A DNA stretch of 64,000 nt. Source: Lonsdalea iberica (GTDB taxonomy: Bacteria; Pseudomonadota; Gammaproteobacteria; Enterobacterales; Enterobacteriaceae). The stretch lies in assembly GCF_002111585.1 (NCBI RefSeq), contig NZ_LUTP01000001.1, positions 1 through 64,000 of the forward strand. The letters run 5' to 3'. Made by a program: the position numbers and the translations under genes. The notes beneath the pieces were generated by a model. The model saw nothing but the letters and a program-made list of their open reading frames with translations. It was not told the DNA's origin and did no database searches. Shown one piece after another: positions 17,247-27,854 of this stretch. How positions within the stretch are numbered: position 1 is the first letter of the stretch; every line of letters begins with the position of its first letter.

Positions 17247-17792
17247 GTGAGTGTGTTATCGATGTCGGCACTCGTCGTGGCGTCATTTAATGATGGCGAA
17301 GGTGGGATACAAGAAGCGGAAATGGAGCGTGTTCGGCTGTTGGAAGCGCGTTTGCGACAGGCGATGTTGGTCTCGGACGTCACCGCGTTAGAAACGCTGT
17401 TGGACCGGGAGCTGTTATCCCTCAGCCATCTGGGACAGACGCTGGGTCGAAGTGACGATCTCGACGCGCATCGTTCGGGGCTTATCAAGAACCATGATTT
17501 GCAGACAGCGGATGAGCAAATACTGCTTAAAGACAACGTCGCTATTGTTGTCGTCAAAACACAAACTTTTGGCAGTTTTGGTGGGCAACCTGCTGATAGT
17601 GTCTTCCTCTTCACGCGGACATGGTTACGCTCACCGGACTCGACGAATGGGCGTGTCATTGCAGCCACCGCCGTGCGTTTGATACGAGAGGACTCAGCGC
17701 GTCAATGTAACGCTCGGCCTGGTTCAGCAACGAAAGTCATGCAGACAACGGTTGTTGCACGGTTCCTGTCAGCGCTGGGTCACGATACGTGA
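17247..17792 (+). CDS. DUF4440/SnoaL-like (NTF2-fold) protein
   Basis: Up to 181 residues. The part from RVRLLEARLRQAMLVSDV to VIAATAVRLI reads like a DUF4440 NTF2-like domain, with an LDRELLSLSHLGQTLGRSDD stretch typical of the family. Such proteins form small conical folds of varied or unknown function. The start is uncertain: GTG 17247, ATG 17262 or ATG 17322 are possible and none has a strong site. The last ~30 residues go beyond the usual domain end and may reflect a lost stop. Neighbours give no hint. Confidence 0.6.
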   Translation: MSVLSMSALVVASFNDGEGGIQEAEMERVRLLEARLRQAMLVSDVTALETLLDRELLSLSHLGQTLGRSDDLDAHRSGLIKNHDLQTADEQILLKDNVAIVVVKTQTFGSFGGQPADSVFLFTRTWLRSPDSTNGRVIAATAVRLIREDSARQCNARPGSATKVMQTTVVARFLSALGHDT

Positions 17793-17971
17793 GCAAGCGT
17801 ATACCGCGCCGCGCGTGAGAGGCATACCCGATACCGTTCATCTTTCCTAAAGTGTTGATTAATCCGTCATCGCGGTTTACCCACACAATAATCATACTTA
17901 AAATATTTTTGACTATCTCACGACGTAAACCTCGGAGAAACAATGAGGTTACGTAAGTGTTCATAGGTATA

Positions 17972-18049
17972 ACTGGCCGTTAACACGTCGAATATTCAGT
18001 TGTTTGATGTAAACATCGTTGGGTTGATTTCGGAGGTATAACGGCCAGT
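17972..18049. repeat. 11-bp perfect inverted repeat upstream of the beta-propeller gene
   Basis: ACTGGCCGTTA at 17972-17982 and its exact complement TAACGGCCAGT at 18039-18049, with a smaller GATGT-AA-ACATC palindrome (18006-18017) between them. Each long arm is preceded by AGGTA. Position 30-110 bases before the start codon suggests regulator binding or a leader structure. Confidence 0.55.
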
Positions 18050-18081
18050 ACACATTGATATAAAGTAAGGATGCCTAAACT

Positions 18082-19080
18082 ATGCAACCTAAAATGTGGG
18101 CAACTGCGCTGATGTGCGGCGCGCTTTTGGCGGGTTTCAGCACAGGCGCAAAAGCCAATTGTATTACCGACCACACCACGGAAAGTGACTCAACGTTCCC
18201 CTCCACGCTGAAAGGTAAACTTGCCTATCACACTTACGGCAGCTACGGAGATGGCACCAGCCAGATCTTTATTTATGACTTCGCGGCTAAAAAAGTGACG
18301 CAGGTGTCTTCATCATCGTGGGGGATTCAGGACCCGATGAACGCGGTATTCAGTCCCGACGGTCAATGGCTGGCCTTTATGGGTATCAAGGACGATGCCT
18401 GGAATATCTTTATGTGGCGGGTCGACTCGGCCGACCTGCCGGTCAACCTGACCCAAAGTACGGGAGATACCCGCAACGAGGATCCCAAGTTTAGCGCCGA
18501 TGGCAGCGCGCTGTTTTTCAAGCAGGACGGCGATGTGATGAAAGCGACGTTAAGTTTTGAAAACGGGGCGCCAGGGTTCAGCTCGCAGACCAATCTGACC
18601 AACGCCTCTTCAACGATAGAAAGTTCGATGCCGTATCCGTCCGCGGATGGCAAGCTGGTGTACTACGCGGCAGGGAAAGAGTCGGGCGTCACGGGCGTAT
18701 ACCGCCTGACGCTTGCTACCGGTAAAAAGGTGGTCTTCGACAAGCCGAATGGTCTGGAAGCTTACTATCCGACGGTTCGTCAGGATGGACGGGTCTTTTA
18801 CTCGCGCTGGAAGGATTCGAGCGGAACCGATCAGCTGTATACCAAGGTGAACCCAAGCGACCAGGCTGAACAACTGTCGATTAACGATTGCGATAGTAAT
18901 AACTCCGACGCCTTCCCTGTGAATGGCACAGATTATGTCTTCTTTTCATCTACCTCTGAAGGCAAATACCAACTGTATCTTGGCGAAGTCAGCACGGGTA
19001 AACGCTGGAGCCTTTCCTCTTTCCACGTGAATGACGACACAGATAAAGAGACGTTGGGGGCTAACTACTTCGGCGGCTAA
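18082..19080 (+). CDS. secreted TolB-like beta-propeller protein
   Basis: A 332-residue protein with a signal peptide (ATALMCGALLAGFSTGAKA, cleavage near residue 25). Repeated WD40/PD40-like blades are visible: NAVFSPDGQWLAFMG, DPKFSADGSALFFKQDG, SMPYPSADGKLVYYAAG, YPTVRQDGRVFYSRW and DYVFFSSTSEGKYQLYLGE. Two cysteines (NCITD, NDCDS) may join ends of the mature protein. Propellers of this type bind proteins or sugars outside the cytoplasm. It is not TolB itself: no Tol genes are adjacent and the N-terminal TolB domain is missing. Partner and function are unknown. Confidence 0.85.
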   Translation: MQPKMWATALMCGALLAGFSTGAKANCITDHTTESDSTFPSTLKGKLAYHTYGSYGDGTSQIFIYDFAAKKVTQVSSSSWGIQDPMNAVFSPDGQWLAFMGIKDDAWNIFMWRVDSADLPVNLTQSTGDTRNEDPKFSADGSALFFKQDGDVMKATLSFENGAPGFSSQTNLTNASSTIESSMPYPSADGKLVYYAAGKESGVTGVYRLTLATGKKVVFDKPNGLEAYYPTVRQDGRVFYSRWKDSSGTDQLYTKVNPSDQAEQLSINDCDSNNSDAFPVNGTDYVFFSSTSEGKYQLYLGEVSTGKRWSLSSFHVNDDTDKETLGANYFGG

Positions 19081-19099
19081 CCAAACGAGTGCAATGACG

Positions 19100-19122
19100 A
19101 CGGACGCCGTGACGGCGTCCGT
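19100..19122. terminator. strong stem-loop after the beta-propeller gene
   Basis: ACGGACGCCG-TGA-CGGCGTCCGT, a perfect 10-bp stem 20 bases after the stop. There is no T run, so it may stop transcription weakly or protect the mRNA end. Confidence 0.45.
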
Positions 19123-19274
19123 TCTGGACGGGAGGGAAGAAGGCGTATTTTGCCTGTTTTGCTCATCTAGACTTTGTGGCAAGTGAGCGCTTGCTAACAT
19201 CGAGAGCTACACCACGACAAGCGTGATAGCTTTGACATCGACATGGGTTCTCCCCCCCCGGATTTCACCCGCAC

Positions 19275-19907
19275 CTAGCGCCGTCCTTCCATCACCATGC
19301 TTACCGCCAGCCCGGCCAAAACAGTGCCCATCAGCCAGCGCTGGATCACGCTCCATAAGGGGAGCCCCGTCAGGAACACCGCTATAGAACCGGCCATGAT
19401 GGCAATCAGCGCGTTAATACTGATGCTAACGGCGATTTGCACCGAGCCGAGTACCAGAGATTGCGTCATTACATTGCCATATTCCGGGGTGATGAATTGG
19501 GGTAGCAGCGCGAGGTACATCACCGCGATTTTGGGGTTAAGCAAGTTGGTGACGAAGCCCATCAGGAACAGTCTGGACGGCGTATCAGGGCGAAGATCTC
19601 TCACTTAAAACGGAGAACGCCCACCGGGTCTGACCGCCTGCCAGGCCAGATACAGCAGATAAAGCGCCCCACAGAAACGCAAGGCGTCGTAGGCGTAGGG
19701 GATCGCCATGATCAGAGCGGTAATTCCCGCCGCCGCGCACATCATGTAAAACACAAATCCGACTGCAACGCCGCCCAGTGAAATCAATCCCGCCTCGGGT
19801 CCCTGACACAGCGAGCGGGAAATGAGATAAATCATGTTTGAGCCGGGCGTGAGCACTAACCCCAGCGAGATCAGCGCAAAAGTCATTAGGTTCGAGAATT
19901 CAGGCAT
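19275..19907 (-). pseudogene. LysE/RhtB-family transporter gene with an internal ochre stop
   Basis: The two halves lie in one frame. The first half runs from ATG 19907 (AGAGGG upstream) through the signature VLTPGSNMIYLISRSL to AWQAVRPGGRSPF, where TAA occupies 19605-19607. Directly after it the frame continues with RDLRPDTPSRLFLMGFVTNLLNPKIA and the remaining membrane helices to the normal end. Together they make 210 codons, the usual family length. A single base change explains the stop. Unless there is readthrough or a sequencing error, the exporter is inactive. Confidence 0.85.
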
Positions 19908-20797
19908 GTATCCCTCTATGACGGCGATGCCACGACAAAGCGCGGGAGCGAACTGCGGCGGGCTGGCTGCTTTTGGATATCCCATTTTGCCCGTCAAACT
20001 CAAAAAATTTTCCATCTTTTTTATTTATTGTCTGATTATTGAACTAACCTAACTGAGTCGTTTCTAATGGGCATGGCTAAGCCGCCTGCCGACAAGGAGC
20101 TGCGGTAGACGAAAATATCGCAGTCATATGCGCGTCGTGGAGTAGAGACTCAAAACGCTTGCCAATTCGGATTCACTGAGCCATAATGCCGTCCCCTAAA
20201 CATACTGTATTTTAAAAACCTTAAAAATCAGTGTGTTATAAAATTCAGGGCGTAAATTGATTCCCCAGTGCTGGCAGCGCTATCGGTTTTATCCTCCCAA
20301 AGCACTTCTGTTTTCCGCAAAAGTAAATCTCATAAGTTTTTAAACAGACTTATCCACAGATTTCTTGACGCCGGTGTTTGATGACACACCGAAGGCCCAA
20401 GGATCGCTGTTTTTTATCCATATGAATTTAAAAGATAAATTTTAGATAAAAAACACCATCCTGATCACTTGTACTTTTTTTTACGCTTGATTGCCAAAGA
20501 GTTTTTAAATTTATCCACAGGCCGGACAGGCGAAAAATTGACGCATTTTTGTTCAGGTCGTCATCCGCGCCTGACTGACCCTTCAACGCGCATTTCCCTC
20601 GCTAATCTGACCCCGTCATTCGCCAACCACGTGTAGCGGAGTAAACTGATAGCTGTTTCCGCTGCCTTTTCGGAAAAATGAGGCATTTTCGGTCAGCTCG
20701 GGCGACTCCGGGGTGAAAACGGATTGCCAAGAGGCCGCGTTATCGCGTCCACGCCCGATGTCGGCAGCGCATCTGCAGAAATGAGAGGGAGCACGCC
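19908..20797. other. 890-base gene-free region upstream of nnr, including datA-like sites
   Basis: No gene is supported. In E. coli queG would lie here, divergent from nnr; no queG-like frame was found. The middle carries the DnaA boxes described separately, and the right end holds the nnr promoter and the ribosome binding site GAGGGAG. Confidence 0.6.
20226..20519. promoter_or_regulatory. datA: candidate datA-like DnaA-binding locus
   Basis: Two perfect DnaA boxes TTATCCACA (20350-20358 and 20511-20519), a one-mismatch box TTATCCATA (20414-20422) and an IHF consensus match AATCAGTGTGTTA (20226-20238) lie in an AT-rich gene-free stretch. All three boxes share orientation. In E. coli datA, which titrates DnaA and promotes hydrolysis of its bound ATP, lies between the glycine tRNA genes and queG-nnr; here the sites lie between tRNA-Gly and nnr. 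Synteny and motifs agree, although IHF and box spacing differ from E. coli. Function is inferred. Confidence 0.55.
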
Positions 20798-22327
20798 ATG
20801 ATTGATTGCAGCATCAATTCTGTGTCCGGAGCATTACCTAATAGGGTCTTTCGAGCCGACTGGCTACGGCGAGAGGAGGCAGGGGCGGCACAATCGGCAG
20901 GCGTGTCGCTCTACGAGCTGATGCAAAGAGCGGGCTCTGCCGCATTTGGACTGGCGCGTTTGCACTATCCTTCAGCCCGACACTGGCTGGTTCTGGCCGG
21001 ACACGGCAATAACGGTGGTGATGGTTATGTGGTGGCAACGCTGGCGAAAGCCGCGGGCCTGCACGTTTCAGTGATGGTCTGCCCCGGGGAGCGTCCGTTG
21101 CCGACCGAAGCTGAACAGGCCAGGGCGCAATGGCTCGCTGATGGCGGTACTGAACTGACGCCGGAGGCTTCCTGGCCTGATGATATCGATTTGATTATCG
21201 ACGGTCTGCTAGGCACGGGTCTTGCCGCCGCGCCCAGGGCTCCCTACGACCAACTGATTGAGGCAGCCAATGCGTTTCCGGCACCTACGGTGGCGCTGGA
21301 TATCCCCTCTGGATTGAATGCCGAAACGGGTCATGTGGCTGGCGCTGTGATCGACGCCGCACAGACGATCACGTTTATCACCTTGAAGCCTGGGCTGCTG
21401 ACCGGTCAGGCCCGTGACTATGTCGGGCAGCTGCATATCGACGATCTGGCGCTGTCGTCGTGGGTAGCGCGTCAGGATGCGCCGATCCAGCGCCTCACGC
21501 CGCGACATCTTTCTCAGTGGTTGAAGCCTCGGCGACCTGGCGCGCACAAGGGAGATAATGGCCGTTTGCTGATTGTCGGCGGCGACGCGGGGACCGGCGG
21601 TGCGATTTTCATGGCGGGTGAATCCGCCCTGCGTACAGGTGCAGGACTTGTGCGAGTACTTACTCACCGAGAATACCTTGCCGCGCTGCTGGTTTCTCGT
21701 CCCGAACTGATGGTTCAGGAGCTGAATACAGCGACGTTGCGGCAAGGGCTGGAGTGGGCTGATGTGGTCGTGATCGGTCCCGGTCTGGGGCAAGGTGAAT
21801 GGGGCAGAAATGCCCTCCGGATCGCAGAAAATTGTAACAAATCCATGTTATGGGATGCGGATGCGCTCAACCTGCTGGCAATCAGCCCGCATAAACGTCA
21901 GAATCGCATCCTGACGCCCCATCCCGGCGAGGCGGCACGGCTACTGAACTGTCGCGTTGCCGACATAGAGAGTGACCGCTTACTTGCAGCGGGAAAGCTG
22001 GTGAAACGCTACGGCGGCGTCGTGGTACTCAAAGGTGCGGGAACGGTGATCGCCAATGAACAAGGCGCGCTGGCCATCGCCGACGTCGGCAACCCTGGTA
22101 TGGCCACGGGTGGGATGGGCGATGTGCTTTCCGGCATCATCGGTGCGCTGGCGGCGCAGAAACTTTCGTTGTATGACGCGGCCAGAGCCGGATGTGTGGT
22201 TCATGGCGCCGCGGCCGACTGGCTGGCGAAACAGCGCGGCCCCCGCGGCATGCTGGCGACGGACTTGATGCCTGTACTGGCGCAGTATGTAAATCCTGAG
22301 TGGATATCCTTAGAAAAGACAGAATGA
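20798..22327 (+). CDS. nnr: bifunctional NAD(P)HX epimerase/dehydratase
   Basis: A 509-residue two-domain repair enzyme. The N-terminal YjeF epimerase domain (about 20-225, with [14 protein letters not shown] and [12 protein letters not shown]) interconverts R and S NAD(P)HX; the C-terminal ribokinase-like dehydratase domain (235-500, with [28 protein letters not shown] and [16 protein letters not shown]) restores NAD(P)H using ADP. ATG 20798 has GAGGGAG upstream. The stop overlaps the tsaE start as ATGA, so the two are coupled. It heads the long nnr-tsaE-amiB-mutL-miaA-hfq-hflXKC block conserved in enterobacteria. Confidence 0.97.
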   Translation: MIDCSINSVSGALPNRVFRADWLRREEAGAAQSAGVSLYELMQRAGSAAFGLARLHYPSARHWLVLAGHGNNGGDGYVVATLAKAAGLHVSVMVCPGERPLPTEAEQARAQWLADGGTELTPEASWPDDIDLIIDGLLGTGLAAAPRAPYDQLIEAANAFPAPTVALDIPSGLNAETGHVAGAVIDAAQTITFITLKPGLLTGQARDYVGQLHIDDLALSSWVARQDAPIQRLTPRHLSQWLKPRRPGAHKGDNGRLLIVGGDAGTGGAIFMAGESALRTGAGLVRVLTHREYLAALLVSRPELMVQELNTATLRQGLEWADVVVIGPGLGQGEWGRNALRIAENCNKSMLWDADALNLLAISPHKRQNRILTPHPGEAARLLNCRVADIESDRLLAAGKLVKRYGGVVVLKGAGTVIANEQGALAIADVGNPGMATGGMGDVLSGIIGALAAQKLSLYDAARAGCVVHGAAADWLAKQRGPRGMLATDLMPVLAQYVNPEWISLEKTE

Positions 22328-22794
22328 AGACATTTTATCTACCTCTGCCTGACGAAACGGCAACGATTGCACTCGGTGCGACTCTGGCGAAGGCCTGCGA
22401 CCGCGCCGTAATTATCTATCTTTATGGTGATCTGGGCGCGGGCAAGACCACGCTGAGCCGGGGCTTCTTGCAGGCGCTCGGCCATACCGGCAACGTCAAA
22501 AGTCCCACTTATACGCTGGTGGAGCCTTACATGCTGTCGCCGCGTCCTGTTTACCATTTTGATTTGTACCGCTTGGCGGATCCCGAAGAGCTGGAGTTCA
22601 TGGGCATTCGCGACTATTTGACCGAGGAGGCCATCTGCCTGATCGAATGGCCTCAGCAGGGCGCGGGGATACTGCCTTCTGCCGATCTGGAGCTGCACCT
22701 GAGCTATCAGGATGCGGGGCGTCAGGCGGAGATTTGGGTGTTGTCGGACACAGGCGAACATATTGCGGCGCGTTGTATAGGTCAGTCGGAGTAG
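22324..22794 (+). CDS. tsaE: tRNA threonylcarbamoyladenosine biosynthesis ATPase TsaE
   Basis: A 156-residue ATPase that works with TsaB and TsaD in making t6A at position 37 of ANN-reading tRNAs. The Walker A motif [15 protein letters not shown] is near residue 40, followed by [12 protein letters not shown] and [22 protein letters not shown], and [13 protein letters not shown] 22324 gives the E. coli-like N terminus and overlaps the nnr stop; the upstream in-frame GTG is inside nnr and unlikely. Confidence 0.96.
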   Translation: MKTFYLPLPDETATIALGATLAKACDRAVIIYLYGDLGAGKTTLSRGFLQALGHTGNVKSPTYTLVEPYMLSPRPVYHFDLYRLADPEELEFMGIRDYLTEEAICLIEWPQQGAGILPSADLELHLSYQDAGRQAEIWVLSDTGEHIAARCIGQSE

Positions 22795-22799
22795 ACGTG

Positions 22800-24497
22800 A
22801 TGATCGTGCGGTTGATGAAGGCTTTATTGAGTGTTGTCCTCTTCCTGTCCTGGCCGCTTTGGGCGGCGAATCTCTCAGATATTCAGGTTGATAACGCTTC
22901 GGGGCTGGCAAAGGTCACCCTGAGTTTCAGCGGTCAACCGATCTACGCATTTTTCCCGCTCAGCAATCCCGATCGGGTTGTGATCGACGTCCGGGAGACC
23001 GGGGTGATCAAAGGGCTCCCGCTTGCGTTTAACGGTAGCAATCTGATTGACCGCATTCGGACCAGCGAAGCGAAAGACGCGCAAAGCCTGCGGCTGGTAT
23101 TTGAACTGACGAAGCCAGCCAAAACGCGCGCGACGACGACAAAGCGCGGCGACAACTATACGGTGGTTTTCACGGTGAGCGCCGAACAGCCACAGCGCGC
23201 AGCCAGCCGGGCATCGTCGGCGGAAGCCCGTGCGACCGCGAAACCGGTTAAGCCAGCCGAGCCGCCGCAAAGTCCGTTCAACAATAAGCCGACGGTGGTG
23301 ACCAGCACCGCCTCGACGACGCCTTCGCGCGCGTCCGCTCGCCGTCCAACCTCGACCGGCGATGAGATCGTGGTGGCAATTGACGCCGGGCACGGCGGCC
23401 AGGATCCTGGCGCTATCGGCCCCGGCGGATTGCAGGAAAAGAATGTGACCATCGGCATCGCGCGTAAGCTGCGCGATCTGCTGAACAAGGACCCGGTATT
23501 CAAACCAGTCCTGACGCGTGACGGCGACTACTTCATTTCCGTGATGGGACGTTCCGACGTGGCGCGTAAGCAGGGGGCTAATCTGCTGGTTTCACTCCAT
23601 GCGGACGCGGCGCCTAACCGCGGCGCAACGGGCGCGTCGGTGTGGGTTCTGTCTAACCGCCGGGCCAACAGTGAAATGGCGAACTGGCTTGAGCAGCACG
23701 AGAAGCAGTCTGAGCTGCTGGGAGGCGCGGGCGACCTGCTGGCGAACAATAACGCCGATCCTTACCTGAGTCAGGCGGTGCTGGACCTACAGTTCGGGCA
23801 CTCGCAGCGCGTCGGCTATGACGTGGCGGTCAAGGTGCTGCGAGAATTGCAGCGCGTCGGCAGCCTGCACAAAGTCCGCCCCGAGCATGCCAGCCTCGGC
23901 GTGCTGCGCTCGCCGGATATTCCGTCGCTACTGGTTGAAACCGGGTTTATCTCCAATCCTGGTGAAGAGCGTCTTTTGGGTAGCAGCGACTATCAGGAGC
24001 GTGTCGCAAAAGCGCTTTATCTGGGTCTGCGCGGCTATTTCGAGACGCATCCTTTGCAGAATGCGCCTAAACATGACAAACGGCCTGCCATTTTGCCGGC
24101 CTCCAAACCGGTGGTTTCAAACAGCGCGGCGCCTGCCGGTGCTGCTTCGCGGCACACCGTGGGAAAAGGCGAAACGCTGTCGGGGATTGCGTCGCGTTTC
24201 GGCGTGAGCATGTCGGCGATTCGCGATGCGAATAACCTGAAAAAAGACGTTGTATGGGTTGGGCAGAGACTGAGAATTCCGGGCGGCGCAGCCTCGCAGG
24301 TCGCACAGATACGATCCACCCCGGTAACCCAGAGAGCCACCACGGCGAAGAAGGTGACGCATAAGGTGGTGCGCGGTGATAGTCTGAGTTCGATTGCGGA
24401 CCATTACGATGTCAGTATGAAAGCGCTCCAGCAGGCAAATAAGCTGGCATCGCAGACGGTACAGTTAGGACAGACGCTGGTTATCCCTGCCACCTGA
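22800..24497 (+). CDS. amiB: N-acetylmuramoyl-L-alanine amidase AmiB
   Basis: A 565-residue periplasmic amidase that cuts septal peptidoglycan between muramic acid and L-Ala, activated in E. coli by EnvC. Order: signal peptide ([15 protein letters not shown]), AMIN domain (about 23-130) for septal targeting, an Ala/Pro/Thr-rich linker, the zinc-dependent Amidase_3 domain (from [17 protein letters not shown] near 190 through SLHADAAP and [13 protein letters not shown]), then two LysM domains (about 451-495 and 520-563). E. coli AmiB has 445 residues and one LysM, so this form is longer. GTG at 22797 is an alternative start. Confidence 0.96.
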   Translation: MIVRLMKALLSVVLFLSWPLWAANLSDIQVDNASGLAKVTLSFSGQPIYAFFPLSNPDRVVIDVRETGVIKGLPLAFNGSNLIDRIRTSEAKDAQSLRLVFELTKPAKTRATTTKRGDNYTVVFTVSAEQPQRAASRASSAEARATAKPVKPAEPPQSPFNNKPTVVTSTASTTPSRASARRPTSTGDEIVVAIDAGHGGQDPGAIGPGGLQEKNVTIGIARKLRDLLNKDPVFKPVLTRDGDYFISVMGRSDVARKQGANLLVSLHADAAPNRGATGASVWVLSNRRANSEMANWLEQHEKQSELLGGAGDLLANNNADPYLSQAVLDLQFGHSQRVGYDVAVKVLRELQRVGSLHKVRPEHASLGVLRSPDIPSLLVETGFISNPGEERLLGSSDYQERVAKALYLGLRGYFETHPLQNAPKHDKRPAILPASKPVVSNSAAPAGAASRHTVGKGETLSGIASRFGVSMSAIRDANNLKKDVVWVGQRLRIPGGAASQVAQIRSTPVTQRATTAKKVTHKVVRGDSLSSIADHYDVSMKALQQANKLASQTVQLGQTLVIPAT

Positions 24498-24528
24498 GGC
24501 CGACATTGCAGTAAACCAAGGAGATAAG

Positions 24529-26421
24529 ATGCCGATTCTGGTTCTACCCCCCCAACTGGCTAACCAAATCGCCGCTGGCGAGGTAGTGGAACGGCCTGCG
24601 TCCGTGGTCAAGGAGCTGGTGGAAAACAGTCTCGATGCCGGAGCGACGCGCATTGATATCGACATCGAACGCGGCGGCAGCCGGCTCATTCGTATTCGCG
24701 ATAACGGCAGCGGGATTGGCAAAACGGATCTGACGTTGGCATTGGCGCGCCACGCCACCAGTAAAATCGCGACGCTTGACGATCTGGAGGCCATCATGAG
24801 TCTCGGCTTCCGCGGCGAAGCGCTGGCAAGTATCAGCTCCGTCTCGCGCCTAACGCTGACGTCCCGCACCAGCGACCAAAACGAAGCCTGGCAGGCGTAC
24901 GCCGAAGGACGGGACATGGCGGTCACGGTAAAACCGGCGGCGCATCCGGTCGGCACGACGCTGGAAGTTTTGGATTTGTTCTACAACACGCCTGCGCGCC
25001 GCAAATTCCTGCGTACTGAAAAAACCGAATTTATGCACATCGACGAGGTTGTTCGCCGTATTGCGTTGGCTCGCTTTGATGTAGCGTTCAATCTTCACCA
25101 TAACGGCAAGCTGGTGCGGCAATACCGGGCGGTGACCGATCCCTCGCAGCATGAGCGGCGTCTGGGCAGCGTCTGCGGCACGGCGTTTATTCAGCATGCC
25201 TTGGCCGTCTCTTGGGAACATGACGATTTGAAGATCCGCGGCTGGGTGGCCGATCCGACGGGGTCTCAGCAGTTGCCGGAGCTGCAGTATTGCTACGTGA
25301 ATCAGCGGATGATGCGGGACAGGCTGATTAACCACGCCATCCGTCAGGCTTATCAGGATCAGCTGCGCAGCGATCAACAGCCCGCGTACGTCCTCTATTT
25401 GGACGTTGATCCGCACCATGTGGATGTTAACGTACATCCCGCCAAGCACGAGGTCAGATTCCATCAGGCCCGGCTGGTGCATGACTTTATCTATCAGGCG
25501 GTGATGACCGTACTCCAGCAGGCAGCTGCCCCCGCGCTGGCCGTGACCCCGCCGGGTGAGACGCCGGCGCCGGTCTGGCAGCAGGAAAACCGCACCGCGG
25601 CCGGCGAGAACCACTTTGCTCGGCCTGCGCAAACCGAGCCTCCGCCACGGATGCCGATTTCCGGCGGTAAAGCGCAGGAGCGCCCGCCTGCCTCGTATCC
25701 TCATGGCGCGGGGTATCAGCGCAAACAGGGCGAGCTGTATCAAAAACTGCTACAGCCTGCCTCCGGGCGGTCAATACCTTCAGGCGATGAGTCGCCGGAC
25801 CTCGCTGCGTCTTCCCGTGCCAACATCGCGCGGACCGCAGAAGGCGAAGTCCCATTGGCCAGTCGGTCAGAGGGATTAGGCCGTGTGCTGACCATCTATC
25901 CGCCCTGCTATGCGCTGGTGGAATATCAGCAGGGATTGGCCCTACTGTCTCTGCCGGTTGCCGAGCGCTATGTCCGTCAGGCGCAGATGACGCCCGGCGA
26001 GGAAGGATTACGGCCACAGCCGTTGCTGATCCCCCAGCGTCTAACGCTGGGGAGTAAAGAGCGCGCGGCGGTGACGGAGAGTCAAAAACGGCTCGCCCAT
26101 TTTGGTATTGATATCGTGGTTGAGCAGCAGCGCGCCACGCTGCGCGCGGTACCTTTACCATTAAGACAACAAAATTTACAAAACTTGATCTCTGACCTGT
26201 TAGGCTATCTCGCTGATTGCCCTCAGTCAGATTCTGATGAGGTAGCGGCGTGGATAGCGCGGCGGTTGTACAGCGAGCATGAGAGCTGGACTCAGGCTCA
26301 AGCGGTACAACTGTTAGCGGATATTGAACGTCTCTGTCCTGAGCGGGTCAAAGTTCCGCCATCAGAGTTTCTTTATGTGATGGATATTGAGTCCGCCATC
26401 AAGGCTTTAAAGCATGACTGA
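24529..26421 (+). CDS. mutL: DNA mismatch repair protein MutL
   Basis: A 630-residue GHKL ATPase that links MutS mismatch recognition to MutH and UvrD. The N-terminal ATPase has [15 protein letters not shown] (catalytic Glu and Asn near 30), [15 protein letters not shown] and [13 protein letters not shown] transducer domain ([16 protein letters not shown] near 300) follows, then a Pro/Gln-rich linker and a C-terminal dimerisation domain ending [10 protein letters not shown]. The linker is variable as expected. It overlaps miaA by 8 bases. No endonuclease motif is seen, as usual when MutH is present. Confidence 0.97.
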   Translation: MPILVLPPQLANQIAAGEVVERPASVVKELVENSLDAGATRIDIDIERGGSRLIRIRDNGSGIGKTDLTLALARHATSKIATLDDLEAIMSLGFRGEALASISSVSRLTLTSRTSDQNEAWQAYAEGRDMAVTVKPAAHPVGTTLEVLDLFYNTPARRKFLRTEKTEFMHIDEVVRRIALARFDVAFNLHHNGKLVRQYRAVTDPSQHERRLGSVCGTAFIQHALAVSWEHDDLKIRGWVADPTGSQQLPELQYCYVNQRMMRDRLINHAIRQAYQDQLRSDQQPAYVLYLDVDPHHVDVNVHPAKHEVRFHQARLVHDFIYQAVMTVLQQAAAPALAVTPPGETPAPVWQQENRTAAGENHFARPAQTEPPPRMPISGGKAQERPPASYPHGAGYQRKQGELYQKLLQPASGRSIPSGDESPDLAASSRANIARTAEGEVPLASRSEGLGRVLTIYPPCYALVEYQQGLALLSLPVAERYVRQAQMTPGEEGLRPQPLLIPQRLTLGSKERAAVTESQKRLAHFGIDIVVEQQRATLRAVPLPLRQQNLQNLISDLLGYLADCPQSDSDEVAAWIARRLYSEHESWTQAQAVQLLADIERLCPERVKVPPSEFLYVMDIESAIKALKHD

Positions 26422-27355
26422 ACGTGAAACAACGCAGTACCCGCCGGCCATTTTCATTATGGGACCGACGGCTTCCGGAAAGACGGCGTTAGCCATGGCG
26501 CTGCGGCAATCCCTCCCGGTTGAGCTGATCAGCGTGGATTCCGCGTTGATCTACCGGGGCATGGATGTCGGCACCGCCAAGCCTACCGCCGAAGAGTTGT
26601 CGCAAGCGCCGCACAGACTGATCGATATTATCGATCCCGCTGACGCCTATTCGGCTGCCGATTTTCGCCGAGATGCGCTCAAGGAGATGGCGGAGATCAC
26701 CGCCGCCGGTCGGATCCCCTTGCTGGTGGGGGGAACGATGTTGTATTTCAAGGCGCTGCTCGAAGGACTTTCGCCCTTGCCGCCAGCAGATCCGGAAGTG
26801 CGACGGGAAATAGAGGCGCGGGCGCAGCGAGAAGGCTGGGAAGCGTTGCATCATGAGCTGCGAGAGATAGATCCCATTGCTGCCTCTCGGATTCATCCAA
26901 ATGATCCGCAGAGACTGTCGCGGGCACTGGAAGTTTTTTCCGTTTCAGGTAACACTTTAACCGAACTGACAAAAACATCGGGTGAAGCGCTGCCTTACCG
27001 GGTGCATCAGTTCGCCATCGCTCCCGCGTCGCGCGAATTGTTGCATGAGCGTATTGCACTACGGTTTCAACAGATGTTGCAGGCAGGTTTTGAGTCGGAA
27101 GCACGCGCGCTGTTCGCTCGTGCCGATCTGCATCCGGGTTTGCCTTCCATCCGCTGCGTCGGTTACCGCCAAATGTGGTCCTACTTGTCCGGTGAAATAG
27201 ATTACGACGAGATGATTTATCGTGGGATCTGCGCTACCCGACAGTTAGCCAAACGGCAAATAACCTGGTTACGCGGGTGGGACAATGTGTGCTGGCTTGA
27301 TAGCGATGAGCCGCAGGATGCGTTGGGTAAGGTCATGCAGGTTGTTAGTGCATAG
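26414..27355 (+). CDS. miaA: tRNA dimethylallyltransferase MiaA
   Basis: A 313-residue enzyme transferring the dimethylallyl group to A37 of UNN-reading tRNAs (i6A, precursor of ms2i6A). The P-loop [11 protein letters not shown] is near residue 17, then [39 protein letters not shown] and a C-terminal [13 protein letters not shown]. The start overlaps mutL, so translation is likely coupled. An internal hfq promoter is expected in its 3' part, as in E. coli. Confidence 0.97.
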   Translation: MTERETTQYPPAIFIMGPTASGKTALAMALRQSLPVELISVDSALIYRGMDVGTAKPTAEELSQAPHRLIDIIDPADAYSAADFRRDALKEMAEITAAGRIPLLVGGTMLYFKALLEGLSPLPPADPEVRREIEARAQREGWEALHHELREIDPIAASRIHPNDPQRLSRALEVFSVSGNTLTELTKTSGEALPYRVHQFAIAPASRELLHERIALRFQQMLQAGFESEARALFARADLHPGLPSIRCVGYRQMWSYLSGEIDYDEMIYRGICATRQLAKRQITWLRGWDNVCWLDSDEPQDALGKVMQVVSA

Positions 27356-27465
27356 GTTGGTCGATTGTGTACAATTGGCTGATTCTCGGCACAAATTTTT
27401 ATACCGCTATTTTAGAGCCACAGGGTTCTTTGTTACAAACAACAAGCAAATAAGGAAAATATAGA

Positions 27466-27765
27466 ATGGCTAAGGGGCAATCTTTGCAAGATCCGTTCTT
27501 GAATGCTTTGCGTCGTGAACGTGTTCCAGTTTCTATTTATCTGGTAAATGGCATCAAGTTGCAGGGCCAGATTGAGTCTTTTGATCAGTTTGTGATTTTG
27601 CTGAAAAACACGGTTAGCCAGATGGTGTACAAGCACGCGATCTCCACGGTGGTTCCGTCTCGTCCGGTGTCTCATCACAGCAATAATCCTGGCGCGAATA
27701 ACTATCATGGTAATAACACGACTAGTCAGCAGTCGCAGCCTCAGGAAAGCGATGACGCTGAATAA
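27466..27765 (+). CDS. hfq: RNA chaperone Hfq
   Basis: A 99-residue Sm-like protein forming a hexameric ring that pairs small RNAs with mRNAs. The Sm1 region ([20 protein letters not shown], then [19 protein letters not shown]) and the Sm2 motif YKHAIST are identical in kind to E. coli Hfq, followed by an Asn/His/Gln-rich flexible tail ending in acidic residues. The start has AAGGAAAATATAGA upstream. Confidence 0.98.
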   Translation: MAKGQSLQDPFLNALRRERVPVSIYLVNGIKLQGQIESFDQFVILLKNTVSQMVYKHAISTVVPSRPVSHHSNNPGANNYHGNNTTSQQSQPQESDDAE

Positions 27766-27788
27766 AGGCTATTACCGATTTACCTCAG

Positions 27789-27817
27789 CGGGGGAAGGGC
27801 ATCACGTCATTTCCCCG
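27789..27817. terminator. stem-loop between hfq and hflX
   Basis: GGGGAA / TTCCCC stem with a 14-base loop followed by GTTTG. Weak T run; probably partial termination or mRNA stabilisation. Confidence 0.35.
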
Positions 27818-27854
27818 TTTGTGGCTGCATTTGTTTGTTTGAGAGGTTGTTCGG

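Noticed and set aside
20340-20520. DnaA boxes as a chromosomal origin (oriC)
   Set aside because: No mnmG, mioC, dnaA or dnaN neighbours, and no 13-mer unwinding repeats with GATC clusters; datA by position fits better.
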